Source: Methylobacterium oryzihabitans
GTDB lineage: Bacteria; Pseudomonadota; Alphaproteobacteria; Rhizobiales; Beijerinckiaceae
DNA length: 63,044 bases
Assembly: GCF_004004555.2 (NCBI RefSeq)
Contig: NZ_SACP01000034.1
Span: forward strand, 1 to 63,044
Reading direction: 5' to 3'
Shown here: positions 16,845 to 24,648 of the stretch, piece after piece
How the letters are laid out: the number at the start of each line of letters is the position of its first letter
Numbering within the stretch: the first letter of the stretch is position 1
Translations under genes and position numbers: made by a program
The notes under the pieces: model-generated
Databases searched by the model: none
The model's input: the letters and a program-made list of their open reading frames with translations, nothing else
What the model was told of the DNA's origin: nothing

Positions 16845-17993
16845 ATGGCGGAAGGCGAGCAGAATCAACCGGCTGGGCGGCCTTATCGCGTGCTTAGCCT
16901 CGACGGCGGGGGGATGCGCGGTATCTACACAGCGGCCTTTCTGGCCCGGCTGACCGATCAGTTCGCCCGCATCCGGGGCGAACAGGCGCTCGACCTCGGG
17001 CGCGGCTTCGACCTGATCACCGGGACCAGCACCGGCGCGATCGTCGGGTGCGCGCTGGCGATCGGCCGGCCGATGGCCGAGGTGGTCGGCCTCTATCGTG
17101 AGCACGGTCCCAAGATCTTTCCGCACCGGATCGCCGGCAAGCGCAGCGCCATCTACCGCGCGAGCCAGGGCAGCCGGTTCGTGCGCGAAGGGGACGCGGC
17201 GTTGCGCTCGGCGCTAAAGGGTGTGCTCGACGACGTGACGATGATTGAGGTCTTCGAGGGCCGCGGCATCTCGCTCGCGATCCCTACCGTGCTGATGAGC
17301 GAGCACCGGGCCTGGGTGTTTAAGAAGACGCCCAAGAGTGGCGTGCGCGACGACCATTACCCGCTAGTTGACGTCTGCATGGCGACGAGCGCCGCGCCGA
17401 TCTACCGCTCGCTCGCCGCCATCAATGATCCCAACGCGCCCGACGGTCCCAAGCAGGTGTTCGCCGACGGCGGCCTCTGGGCCAACAATCCGATCATGGT
17501 CGGGCTTGTCGACGCGCTGACGGTGGCCCCGCCCGAACAGCCGATCGAGATCTACTCGCTCGGCACCTGTCCGCGTCCCGAGGGAGATCACCTGGACGCC
17601 GAAAGCGCGCACCGCTCGATGCTCGACTGGTCGTTGGGCGCTGACGTCGCGCCGCTGAGCATCTCGGCCCAGGAGTTCGCCTTCGACCACATGGCGCGGC
17701 TCCTGACCAACGCGATCAGCAGTTGTGGCCGTTCGATTCGGCGCGTGCGTTTTCCCAACAAGCCCGTGCCGGCGAGCATGATGCCGTACCTCGCGCTCGA
17801 CGACACCCGGCACGAGGCGATGGACCGGCTGGTCAGCCAGGCCCACACCGACGCCGACCTGACTAAGAGTGCGTGCGACGATCCCAACAGCAGCGACGGC
17901 TGCATGATCCGGCGCTTGATGCACGACCTGCCGGCGATGCTGGCGACCGGAGCCGTCTGGCGGCCCGCCTCCGCCAAGAACCAGAAGGAATAG
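16845..17993 (+). CDS. capV: CBASS effector, patatin-like phospholipase CapV
   Basis: CapV is the cyclic-nucleotide-activated phospholipase that degrades the cell's own membrane to abort infection. The 382-residue protein shows the oxyanion-hole motif DGGGMRG (20-26), the nucleophile Ser62 in GTSTG and the catalytic Asp208 in ADGG. No transmembrane helix is present, as in other CapV proteins. A purine-rich GGCGGAAGAAAG precedes the ATG. It is the first gene of the rightward CBASS operon, and the cyclase follows after a three-base gap. The ligand, probably cyclic GMP-AMP by analogy with Vibrio CapV, is inferred. Confidence 0.92.
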   Translation: MAEGEQNQPAGRPYRVLSLDGGGMRGIYTAAFLARLTDQFARIRGEQALDLGRGFDLITGTSTGAIVGCALAIGRPMAEVVGLYREHGPKIFPHRIAGKRSAIYRASQGSRFVREGDAALRSALKGVLDDVTMIEVFEGRGISLAIPTVLMSEHRAWVFKKTPKSGVRDDHYPLVDVCMATSAAPIYRSLAAINDPNAPDGPKQVFADGGLWANNPIMVGLVDALTVAPPEQPIEIYSLGTCPRPEGDHLDAESAHRSMLDWSLGADVAPLSISAQEFAFDHMARLLTNAISSCGRSIRRVRFPNKPVPASMMPYLALDDTRHEAMDRLVSQAHTDADLTKSACDDPNSSDGCMIRRLMHDLPAMLATGAVWRPASAKNQKE

Positions 17994-17996
17994 GTG

Positions 17997-19043
17997 ATGT
18001 TCGACTGCTCCAAAGACGTGCGTGCGTATCACGATCAGGATGTGACCCTGCCCAAGAGCGAACAAAACGCCATGCGCGACCGGCGCAACTCCAACCGGAC
18101 GCGGCTGCGGAACGGCCTGGAGAAGGCCGGCAAGCCCAAGCCGATCGAGTTCGTCAAGCAGGGCAGCTACGCCATGAAGACGATGTGCCGTGACCCCGGC
18201 AACGACTACGACATCGACGACGGCGTCTACTTCGAGAAGGACGATCTGGTGGGGGATCGCGGCGCCGAGATGACGTCGCTACAGGCGCGTCAGATGGTGC
18301 GTGACGCGGTGGATGACGGCAAGTTCAAGCGCGCGCCGGAGGTGCGCTCCAACTGCGTCAGAGTCTCCTATGAGAAGGGCTACCATGTCGACCTGCCGGT
18401 CTACCGGCGCGTCGTCACCGACACCGTCTTCGGCGAGGAGGTGTACTATGAACTGGCTGCGAGAAGCGGTTGGAAGCGTTCGGATGCCCGCGATGTGTCG
18501 GACTGGTACGAGGACGAGCGCGCCGCCTCGGTCAACGGCCTTCAGCTGCGCCGCATCAACCGCGATCTCAAGAAGTATGCACGCAGCCGCTACAGCTGGC
18601 GCGGCGCGATCCTGAGCGGCTTCGGCATCTCGGTGCTGACGACGGCAAAGTTCCGGGAAAACGACCGCGAGGACCGGGCGCTCTACGACACGATGGTCGC
18701 GATCCGGAACCGGCTGAACTCGAACCTCGTCGTCGCTCACCCCGTGACGCCGGGCGACACCATCACCAGCGGCTCCGATGACGCCAAGGCACGCTCCTTC
18801 CGCGAGAAGCTGACCGAGGCAATCGACACGCTGGCGCCGCTGTTCGACACCGACTGCACGCGCGAGAAGGCGCTCAAGTGTTGGGACAAGGTGTTCGCGA
18901 CGACCTTCTTCAGCGAACGCCTGGAGGACGAACAGCGCGCATCAGTAGCCGCCCCGGCAATCATCGGCTCGGCCGCCTTGTTGACCGCGACGGCCGCGGC
19001 GGCGAGCGCGGTCAGCAGCGCCGGCGGCGGCCGCCATGCATAG
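17997..19043 (+). CDS. CBASS CD-NTase, DncV-like cyclic oligonucleotide synthase
   Basis: This enzyme makes the cyclic nucleotide that activates CapV. The 348-residue protein has the NTase signature GS (56-57) followed by YDIDDG with Asp72 and Asp74, and the third acid Asp132 in HVDLPVY. The middle is SRYSWRGAILSGFGISVL, and a C-terminal helical part contains SFREKLTEAIDTLAPLFD. The tail is flexible and rich in Ala, Ser and Gly, ending GGGRHA, as needed for conjugation by Cap2. The ATG at 17997 follows AAGGAA; a GTG one codon earlier is also possible. It overlaps cap2 by eight bases. The clade is not assigned; DncV-like context (CapV plus Cap2) suggests cGAMP. Confidence 0.9.
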   Translation: MFDCSKDVRAYHDQDVTLPKSEQNAMRDRRNSNRTRLRNGLEKAGKPKPIEFVKQGSYAMKTMCRDPGNDYDIDDGVYFEKDDLVGDRGAEMTSLQARQMVRDAVDDGKFKRAPEVRSNCVRVSYEKGYHVDLPVYRRVVTDTVFGEEVYYELAARSGWKRSDARDVSDWYEDERAASVNGLQLRRINRDLKKYARSRYSWRGAILSGFGISVLTTAKFRENDREDRALYDTMVAIRNRLNSNLVVAHPVTPGDTITSGSDDAKARSFREKLTEAIDTLAPLFDTDCTREKALKCWDKVFATTFFSERLEDEQRASVAAPAIIGSAALLTATAAAASAVSSAGGGRHA

Positions 19044-20874
19044 TGAGGCCTTACCGCTAGGCTGGCGACATGCGGCGCTCCGTCTGGAAGCGACCTTGCG
19101 CGAGCGTGCGGGACAGGTACCCGAGCGTCTAGACGCGGCGACGATTGCCTCCGACTATCCTACCCGCGACTGGATCGCGGCTGGCTGGCGGATCAGCGTC
19201 GCCTTCTCCGACGGCGTGACGCGGCGCCTCGATCTCCTGGCGGGAAGGCATTTTCCGACGACGCCGGTACGAACGGCGCTGGTCGATCACCCTGAAGCAA
19301 TGACTTGGCCGCATGTCGAGAGCGACGGCGTCCTCTGTCTACTCCCCAACACAGCTGAGTGGGATCCTGATCATCCGTCGGCGGTCGCATTGGGCCTCCT
19401 TCATCGCTCAATCACCCTGATCGAGGAACTGCTAGAAGGCGGCATTATCGAACGCGACTTTCGCGAGGAATTCGTAACCTACTGGGGCTACAAGGCGCAT
19501 TCCGAGGGCAAGACCCTGTTTAGCCTGATCGCGCCCACTCCGCCCTCGCGGCTGGTGCGGGTCTGGCGCAGCAAAGGTCTTGAGGTCATCGGAGAGGACC
19601 AGGAGTCGCTGGCCGCCTGGGTTTATCATCGCTTCGGCGACAAGACGCCGGTCAACACCGAGGCGGCGGCCTTCCTCTGGCTGGATACGCCGCCCTTGCC
19701 CGCCGACTATCCGGAGACCGCGGCCGATCTCCATCGGATGGCCGAGCGGATTGGCGAAGACGCCAAGACCGCTCTCGAAGAGGTGGCAGGCCACGAGCCC
19801 GATGAGGTATTGACGCTGTTGGGCGCGATCGGGCGTGGCGGCGCGGCGCTGATCGGCGTGAAGGCGCCCAACCCGAAGCGACGCAAGAGTCGGCCGTGCG
19901 CGCCCGACGAACCGCTGTCGGCCGGATTCCGGCCGCGCCACACGCCGCATCCGCTCCTTCAAAGACGCTTCTTCGGCGCGCTGGCGGTCGTGCGGACCCA
20001 GGTGCAACGCGCGGACGCCGAATGGGTGCACGGGCGGGGCCAGGATCCTCGCACGCGCCGTCTGCTGGGCGCGACCGTTGTCATCGTCGGATGCGGTTCG
20101 GTCGGTGCGCCCGTCGCTTGCGCGCTGGTCCAAGCGGGGGTTGGGCGGACCGTGCTGGTCGATCCAGAGACGTTGGGTTGGCCGAACGTCGGTCGTCACC
20201 CGCTCGGTGCGGCGGATGTCGGCCGCAATAAGGCTGAGGCTTTGGCGGAGCGGCTTCGGACTGACTATCCGCACCTGACTGTCGAGCATCGCTCGTACAG
20301 CCTCCACCAAATGATTGCGACAGAGGGGGATCTGCTCGCCGCCGCCGATCTGATCGTCGCCGCGACCGGCAATTGGGTCGCCGAGAGCACCCTCAACCGG
20401 TGGCATGTCGCGCAAGGCCGCGAGAAGCCCGTTCTCTATGGATGGACCGAAGCCCATGCCTGCGCCGGCCATGCGGTCGCGATCGGCGGCGAGGACGGTT
20501 GCCTGCAATGCCACATCGGAAGGACTGGGGCGCCGGACCTGACGGTGATCGCCTGGCCGGAAGGCGGCGACGCCAGGCTGGAGGAGCCGGCCTGCGGGGC
20601 GCACTATCAGCCCTACGGGCCGGTGGAACTGGCCTATGTAACGGCGATGATCGCAGACGCGGCGATGGATTGCCTCCTCGATCCACCTGCGCGATCTTTC
20701 AGTCGCGTATCGGTCGCTTCGCCGCGCCGAATTGCTGCGCTTGGCGGACAGCTGACCGAGGGCTGGCTCTCCGCTTTTGGCGAAGTTGAAGAGGGCGGTC
20801 GTACCGTCGATCGATCCTGGCCTTCTGTTTCTTGCACGGCTTGCAAGCCTGAGCGTATCGATGAATCTGCCTGA
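19036..20874 (+). CDS. cap2: CBASS E2-E1 fusion Cap2
   Basis: Cap2 conjugates the C-terminus of the CD-NTase to cellular targets and so primes it. The 612-residue protein has an N-terminal E2-like domain with the probable catalytic Cys101 in ESDGVLCLLPN. A linker domain follows. The ThiF/E1 adenylation domain begins at VVIVGCGSVGAPVA (about 348-361). The likely E1 catalytic Cys520 is in EEPACGAHY. CxxC pairs at 489/492 (CLQC) and at the C-terminus (CTAC) could bind zinc. Its start overlaps the CD-NTase stop, so translation is coupled. No Cap3 (JAB peptidase) gene follows, which is unusual for this operon type. Confidence 0.9.
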   Translation: MHSEALPLGWRHAALRLEATLRERAGQVPERLDAATIASDYPTRDWIAAGWRISVAFSDGVTRRLDLLAGRHFPTTPVRTALVDHPEAMTWPHVESDGVLCLLPNTAEWDPDHPSAVALGLLHRSITLIEELLEGGIIERDFREEFVTYWGYKAHSEGKTLFSLIAPTPPSRLVRVWRSKGLEVIGEDQESLAAWVYHRFGDKTPVNTEAAAFLWLDTPPLPADYPETAADLHRMAERIGEDAKTALEEVAGHEPDEVLTLLGAIGRGGAALIGVKAPNPKRRKSRPCAPDEPLSAGFRPRHTPHPLLQRRFFGALAVVRTQVQRADAEWVHGRGQDPRTRRLLGATVVIVGCGSVGAPVACALVQAGVGRTVLVDPETLGWPNVGRHPLGAADVGRNKAEALAERLRTDYPHLTVEHRSYSLHQMIATEGDLLAAADLIVAATGNWVAESTLNRWHVAQGREKPVLYGWTEAHACAGHAVAIGGEDGCLQCHIGRTGAPDLTVIAWPEGGDARLEEPACGAHYQPYGPVELAYVTAMIADAAMDCLLDPPARSFSRVSVASPRRIAALGGQLTEGWLSAFGEVEEGGRTVDRSWPSVSCTACKPERIDESA

Positions 20875-20878
20875 CCTT

Positions 20879-21333
20879 TGCAAGGATCGATCGAAGCCAG
20901 AGTTGTCAGTAGGGCCGAAGATCGCCTGCTGCCGCTCGGTTGGTCGGCCGGGAAGCGGACGCGCCGTAGGGCGGCACCAGAGCCAGAGCAGATGCTCCCC
21001 GCTCGCGAGACGGGCCGAGATACCAAACCACGGGCGGGTGATCGCCTTGCCCAGCAGCCGCACCTCGGTCGCGCCGGTGCCGGGCCGTAGCGTCAGGGTG
21101 ACAGGCCGTAGGCACAACTGCGGGTCCATGTGCGTCACGAACCGAGCCCGCGTCGCCTGCACAAGCTTCGCGGCGTGCTCGCACCTGTCTGGGTCGAGGT
21201 CGGCGACGATCTCGATGTCGCCGACGAAGCGGGCTTGCTCGTGCAGGGTCAAGGCGATGCGGCCGACCACGGCGTAAGGGAGTCCGGCCGCGTCGAGCCG
21301 TCCGACGATGTCACGAAAGATCGCCGGCAGCAT
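20879..21333 (-). pseudogene. Nucleotidyltransferase-like gene, probably 3'-truncated
   Basis: The N-terminal 100 residues look like a MNT/AbiEii-type nucleotidyltransferase: IFRDIVGRLDAAGLPYAVVG, then FVGDIEIVADLD with the D-x-E pair, and SGEHLLWLWCR at about 110-120. After that point the sequence stops looking like protein. The frame has no stop until 19,432, deep in the antisense strand of cap2. The native 3' end therefore seems to have been replaced where the CBASS operon joins. The 3' limit given here is approximate. It follows the gene ending at 21423 on the same strand, with a weak ribosome site. Confidence 0.5.
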
Positions 21334-21422
21334 CCCCGGCGTCGGGTTGTCCGGGTTGGTGACGTCGACCAGCAGTGCCTTGGTATCGGCCGAGCTGCCG
21401 CCCTTAGTGCGTGTACTCTGGG

Positions 21423-21893
21423 TCAGGAGAGCGTGCGGTAGTGCGCGTCCGAGCGCACCGTGTGTGTCTGCCCGTTCAGGCCAAACAACTGGAGGATGTC
21501 GGCGATCGTCTCCGGCCGCTGCAGGCGCCGGTCGGCGTAGAGGGTGAACAGCGCCGGTTCGCGCATGTACACCACTCGTCCGCGCGGGAACGCCTCGTAC
21601 TCGTGGCTCACAATGGCCGGTGGCAGGCCGCAGCGGCGTAGTGCCGTCGCTCCGAGCTTACGCCACGCTTCCCAGACCTCGTGGTGTCCGCGCGGATGAG
21701 TGAGGCAGTCGCCGTAAACTTCCGCCTCCGTCAAGGGCGTGTGGTCGGTGACCAGCACCGTGCGTCCGCCGTCCGGCACGCCCCAGAAGATGCCGACCGA
21801 CGGTTCAATTACTTCCGTCCGGTCGAGGGATGCCGGCCCGCCATCCTCCCCTCCCTGCATGGACTCTTGTTGTGGAGGGACGGGCGTGCTCAT
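21423..21893 (-). CDS. Conserved hypothetical protein, 156 residues
   Basis: Not assigned to a named family. The core IEPSVGIFWGVPDGGRTVLV, GDCLTHPRGHHEVWEAWRKLGA, SHEYEAFPRGRVVY and LYADRRLQRPETI looks well conserved and soluble; I recall similar unnamed proteins in related alphaproteobacteria. The N-terminal 20 residues are variable. The ATG overlaps the stop of the upstream exported protein in an ATGA junction. The truncated nucleotidyltransferase-like gene follows after 90 bases, so it may originally have been its partner. Confidence 0.8.
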   Translation of the reverse strand: MSTPVPPQQESMQGGEDGGPASLDRTEVIEPSVGIFWGVPDGGRTVLVTDHTPLTEAEVYGDCLTHPRGHHEVWEAWRKLGATALRRCGLPPAIVSHEYEAFPRGRVVYMREPALFTLYADRRLQRPETIADILQLFGLNGQTHTVRSDAHYRTLS

Positions 21894-22426
21894 GGCTTCA
21901 GAATATCCTCGGGCTGTGTGACCGGCTTGTCCTCTGGTCCTTCCTCTTCCCTCTCCGGATAGCCGAAGCGGCGAGCGAGATCAGTGATAGCTTCACGATT
22001 GCCGGCGCCGATCGCGTGGCAGGCGGCAAAGTAGATCGTTGTCGCAGTCTCCTGCGCACCCGGCGGCCCGAACTCGGAATTGATCGGCAGGTACTCAGCC
22101 GCCCAGCGTCCCTGCACATCGCGGTTGATCAGCGCTGGCTTCGTTTTCGAGCAGAACGTGTAGCTGGTTTTCGCCTGCCCACCCTTTCGGGGTGTCTTGC
22201 GGGCATAGTTGCCGTCCGGGTGATGCGACTGCCAGTGTTTCATCACGATCTTGAACAATGCCCCCGCCTTCGAGGTGCCGGTGAGATCCTTTTCTTCGAT
22301 GCTGAACCAGTCGCAGTACTCCATGTGGCACCGTCCAGGGATCAGCTTGGCCGCGTAAGTCGTGGTGGGTGCCAGAGCTAGGCAGGTGAAGAGAGCCGCG
22401 AGCTCTCGTATCCTCAGCTTATGCAT
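21890..22426 (-). CDS. Exported hypothetical protein, 178 residues
   Basis: A signal peptide is evident (KLRIRELAALFTCLALAPTTTYA, cleavage after about residue 25). The mature part has several Cys (CHMEYCDWF, FCSKTK, ACHAIG) that could form disulfides in the periplasm. ISEFGPP-like and YFAACHAIGAGN segments suggest a folded domain, but no family is recognised. A GGAG lies upstream of the ATG. It overlaps the next gene by four bases. Confidence 0.78.
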   Translation of the reverse strand: MHKLRIRELAALFTCLALAPTTTYAAKLIPGRCHMEYCDWFSIEEKDLTGTSKAGALFKIVMKHWQSHHPDGNYARKTPRKGGQAKTSYTFCSKTKPALINRDVQGRWAAEYLPINSEFGPPGAQETATTIYFAACHAIGAGNREAITDLARRFGYPEREEEGPEDKPVTQPEDILKP

Positions 22427-22471
22427 GTGGGTGCTCCGCTCAAGGTAGAGGGGTCGTTCGTGTGGCGTCGC

Positions 22472-22954
22472 TTAGAACACGAACTTCCAGTCGATCCGCC
22501 GTACCGGTGCGCTCGCGTCGGCGAGCGTCGCGGAGCACATCGCGACGATGTCCTGTCGGATAAGCTTAGCGGCAACCCGCACTGGGTTCGGCTTGACCAG
22601 GAAGCATAGGCCGGCGGCTTTCCACACTCGCTCAGTGTGTGGTTTGTCGTAGGTCATCAGCGTTATGCTCGTTAGGCGCAGCGCGTAGCCGTAGGCGTTC
22701 TCCATGTCTGGCGTCTGGGCGGTGAACAGCGCCAGCACCGTCTTCGGTGCACCCCTGCCGTCGCCATAGCCCGTGACGAAGCTGACCTCGCCCTGCCCGT
22801 CGTCGATGAGGCGGAAGTCGTGATTGCAGGGGGTGGGTCGATCGTCGATCTTGAGTTCGAGGCAGCCGCCGGACTTGATTTCGTCGACCGGCTGTTTTGC
22901 CCAAGCCGGGAGGATGGCGAGCACGAGGGCCAGCGGCAGGATCGCGCGCATCAT
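22472..22954 (-). CDS. Exported hypothetical protein, 160 residues
   Basis: An N-terminal signal peptide MMRAILPLALVLAILPAWA is clear. The mature domain has four Cys (GGCLELK, TPCNHDF, GLCFLVK, AMCSATL) and a repeated strand-turn look (VSFVTGYGDGRGAPKTVLALF). No family recognised. It lies 45 bases upstream of the 21,890-22,426 gene on the same strand and probably shares a transcript with it. Confidence 0.75.
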   Translation of the reverse strand: MMRAILPLALVLAILPAWAKQPVDEIKSGGCLELKIDDRPTPCNHDFRLIDDGQGEVSFVTGYGDGRGAPKTVLALFTAQTPDMENAYGYALRLTSITLMTYDKPHTERVWKAAGLCFLVKPNPVRVAAKLIRQDIVAMCSATLADASAPVRRIDWKFVF

Positions 22955-23034
22955 GGAGGTGGTCCGTCGAGAGGGCGAGAGAAGAAGCTACGCGGTCCGG
23001 GCGCGCGGAGGCGGCGGACCGACATGGCTTGCGG

Positions 23035-23490
23035 TCAGCGGCGGGTCAGCGCGCCATCGAAGGCACAGGCAGGGCCGTGAAAATCGCTGCAGCCCTGCTC
23101 CTCCATGCGTACCCGCTTACGGTCAGTGCCGAAGCGCAGGGTGATCTCGCAGGCTGCCTCGTCTCCCGGCAGGCTGAGCCGTAATGTGTTGGTGTCGATC
23201 TGACGGGCGACGCCTGAGACGGTGCCCGAACATGCGTTGGGGATGCCGGTGAAGGCGTCGACCGCGTAGGTGGGCGCCGATCCTGCCTTGCCGCGCGGGG
23301 ATACTTTGAGGGTGAGGCGACCTTCGCCTCGCCCCTGGTAGCGCCCTTCGAAGGACGGATTCGCCTGTGCGGGTGCCGCGGAAATCGCGAAGAGCATGCC
23401 GAGGCTCAGCAAGGTCGAGGTCGGATGCGCCAGCCGGTGAAGGTGCGGCATACGGCGGATCGAGATGGGACGATTGGACGGGCAGAACAT
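23035..23490 (-). CDS. Exported hypothetical protein, 151 residues
   Basis: A signal peptide (STLLSLGMLFAISAAPAQA) ends near residue 43 of the long form; an internal ATG at 23451 would give a more usual signal length. The mature part (SFEGRYQGRGEGRLTLKVSPRGKAG... and four Cys) looks like a small beta-sandwich with disulfides. No family recognised. Third of three consecutive leftward exported proteins. Confidence 0.72.
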   Translation of the reverse strand: MFCPSNRPISIRRMPHLHRLAHPTSTLLSLGMLFAISAAPAQANPSFEGRYQGRGEGRLTLKVSPRGKAGSAPTYAVDAFTGIPNACSGTVSGVARQIDTNTLRLSLPGDEAACEITLRFGTDRKRVRMEEQGCSDFHGPACAFDGALTRR

Positions 23491-23604
23491 GACGAAGGGG
23501 TCTCTCGGACGCTCCGGGGAGCGATGAGAGGGATTCCCGTAGACCCCCCCGCGAATTTACAGCTGGACGCTGATTTCTGGTGCGGCTGGCAGTCGCACCC
23601 CCGA

Positions 23605-24648
23605 TTAGGTCGCGTCAGATTGCAGGTCGCTCGGACGGCGGAAGGCGGGCGTGCCCTTTACCGGCCGGCCGACGGCATAGACTCGAAGCCCGTGCGTGCC
23701 GGACAGGTCCTGGGTGATCGCCTGTACTGACTTGTCCCGCTGATCCGCGTCGAAGCCGAACACGACGAGCCGCGGTTCGGTGTCGATCCGCAGAATGCGC
23801 CTGCCTGAGGCCACGTCATTGATGAGGGGATCGCGCTGCAGCAGGTCCGAAACGTCGAGCCCACGGTCAGTGCGTGCCTTTCGACGCAAAGCCTCTAGGC
23901 TGACGAGGTCCCGGCACAGGGCTGGATAGCTCGCAGTGAGGCGTTCGGCCTCCTGCTTCAGGGTGGCACGGTAACGCTTCATCTGCTCGACGATGGCAGG
24001 CGTCGTCCGCGACCGCAGGGCAGGGTTGGTCGCGAGCTTCGCCTCGTGGAAGACGAGCCAGGCCTCGCCTGCCACTCCGCGCTCCTCCAAGCTCGCCACG
24101 TCGAGCCGGTCCTGGCGAAGACGTGCCGTCGTGGTCGTCTCGGAGGCGAGTTGCGCCGCCTCGATCTCCGAGCCGTCCGGCTCCGCTGCCGCGTCGGTGA
24201 CCGGTGCGCCCGCGAGCGCGATCTCGACGTCGACGACGTTCGGGCTGGTCTGCACGAGCACGTGCAGGCCGGTCTTCTCCAGGCCGGCAAGCGGGACGGC
24301 GGCACGCTTCATCTCGGCGAGCGTTGCTGGCCCTTCGTAGCGGTCCCAGACCGCCTGTGACGGCGCACTCCCGAAGCTGCCGTCCTGGCCGAGCCGGGTC
24401 AGCACCTGACGCTGGCGCACGAGGTACTTTACGTGCGTCTCGGCCGCGACACCGCCGCCGGCCGGCGTGATGCGGAAGAGTGAGGCGCCACGGTAATAAA
24501 CGTTGAGCGAGCGGTCCCGCACTGCCAGCAGCAGCTCGGGGTCGCCGAGGACGTCGGCCCACCAGCCGCCATGCGGCGCGGTCGCGAGGGCTTCGAGCGC
24601 CGCGAGGAAAGGCTCGCCCAGGGCCCGATAGGGTGTTGTCTCACTCAT
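23605..24648 (-). CDS. Putative PD-(D/E)XK-like protein paired with MBL hydrolase
   Basis: The 347-residue protein is not a named family. Around residues 190-225 the run DRLDVASLEE, EAWLVFHEAKLATNP and later IVEQMKRYRATLKQEAE resembles a PD-(D/E)XK nuclease core, with Asp followed by E-A-K in a strand. The C-terminus (RLVVFGFDADQRDKSVQAI) could be a further beta-strand-helix unit. The ATG at 24648 overlaps the stop of the MBL-fold gene (ATGA), so the two are coupled, and it is chosen over a longer open frame for that reason. Nuclease function is inference from a motif seen by eye. Confidence 0.72.
   Translation of the reverse strand: MSETTPYRALGEPFLAALEALATAPHGGWWADVLGDPELLLAVRDRSLNVYYRGASLFRITPAGGGVAAETHVKYLVRQRQVLTRLGQDGSFGSAPSQAVWDRYEGPATLAEMKRAAVPLAGLEKTGLHVLVQTSPNVVDVEIALAGAPVTDAAAEPDGSEIEAAQLASETTTTARLRQDRLDVASLEERGVAGEAWLVFHEAKLATNPALRSRTTPAIVEQMKRYRATLKQEAERLTASYPALCRDLVSLEALRRKARTDRGLDVSDLLQRDPLINDVASGRRILRIDTEPRLVVFGFDADQRDKSVQAITQDLSGTHGLRVYAVGRPVKGTPAFRRPSDLQSDAT

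Noticed and set aside
19432..20878. Antisense extension of the NTase-like gene through cap2 as a 633-residue protein
   Set aside because: Only the first 120 codons look protein-like; the rest mirrors cap2, so it is treated as read-through after truncation.
20875..21420. A short cap3-like gene after cap2
   Set aside because: No frame in this region shows the JAB motif (E...HxH...D); the region instead carries the minus-strand NTase fragment.
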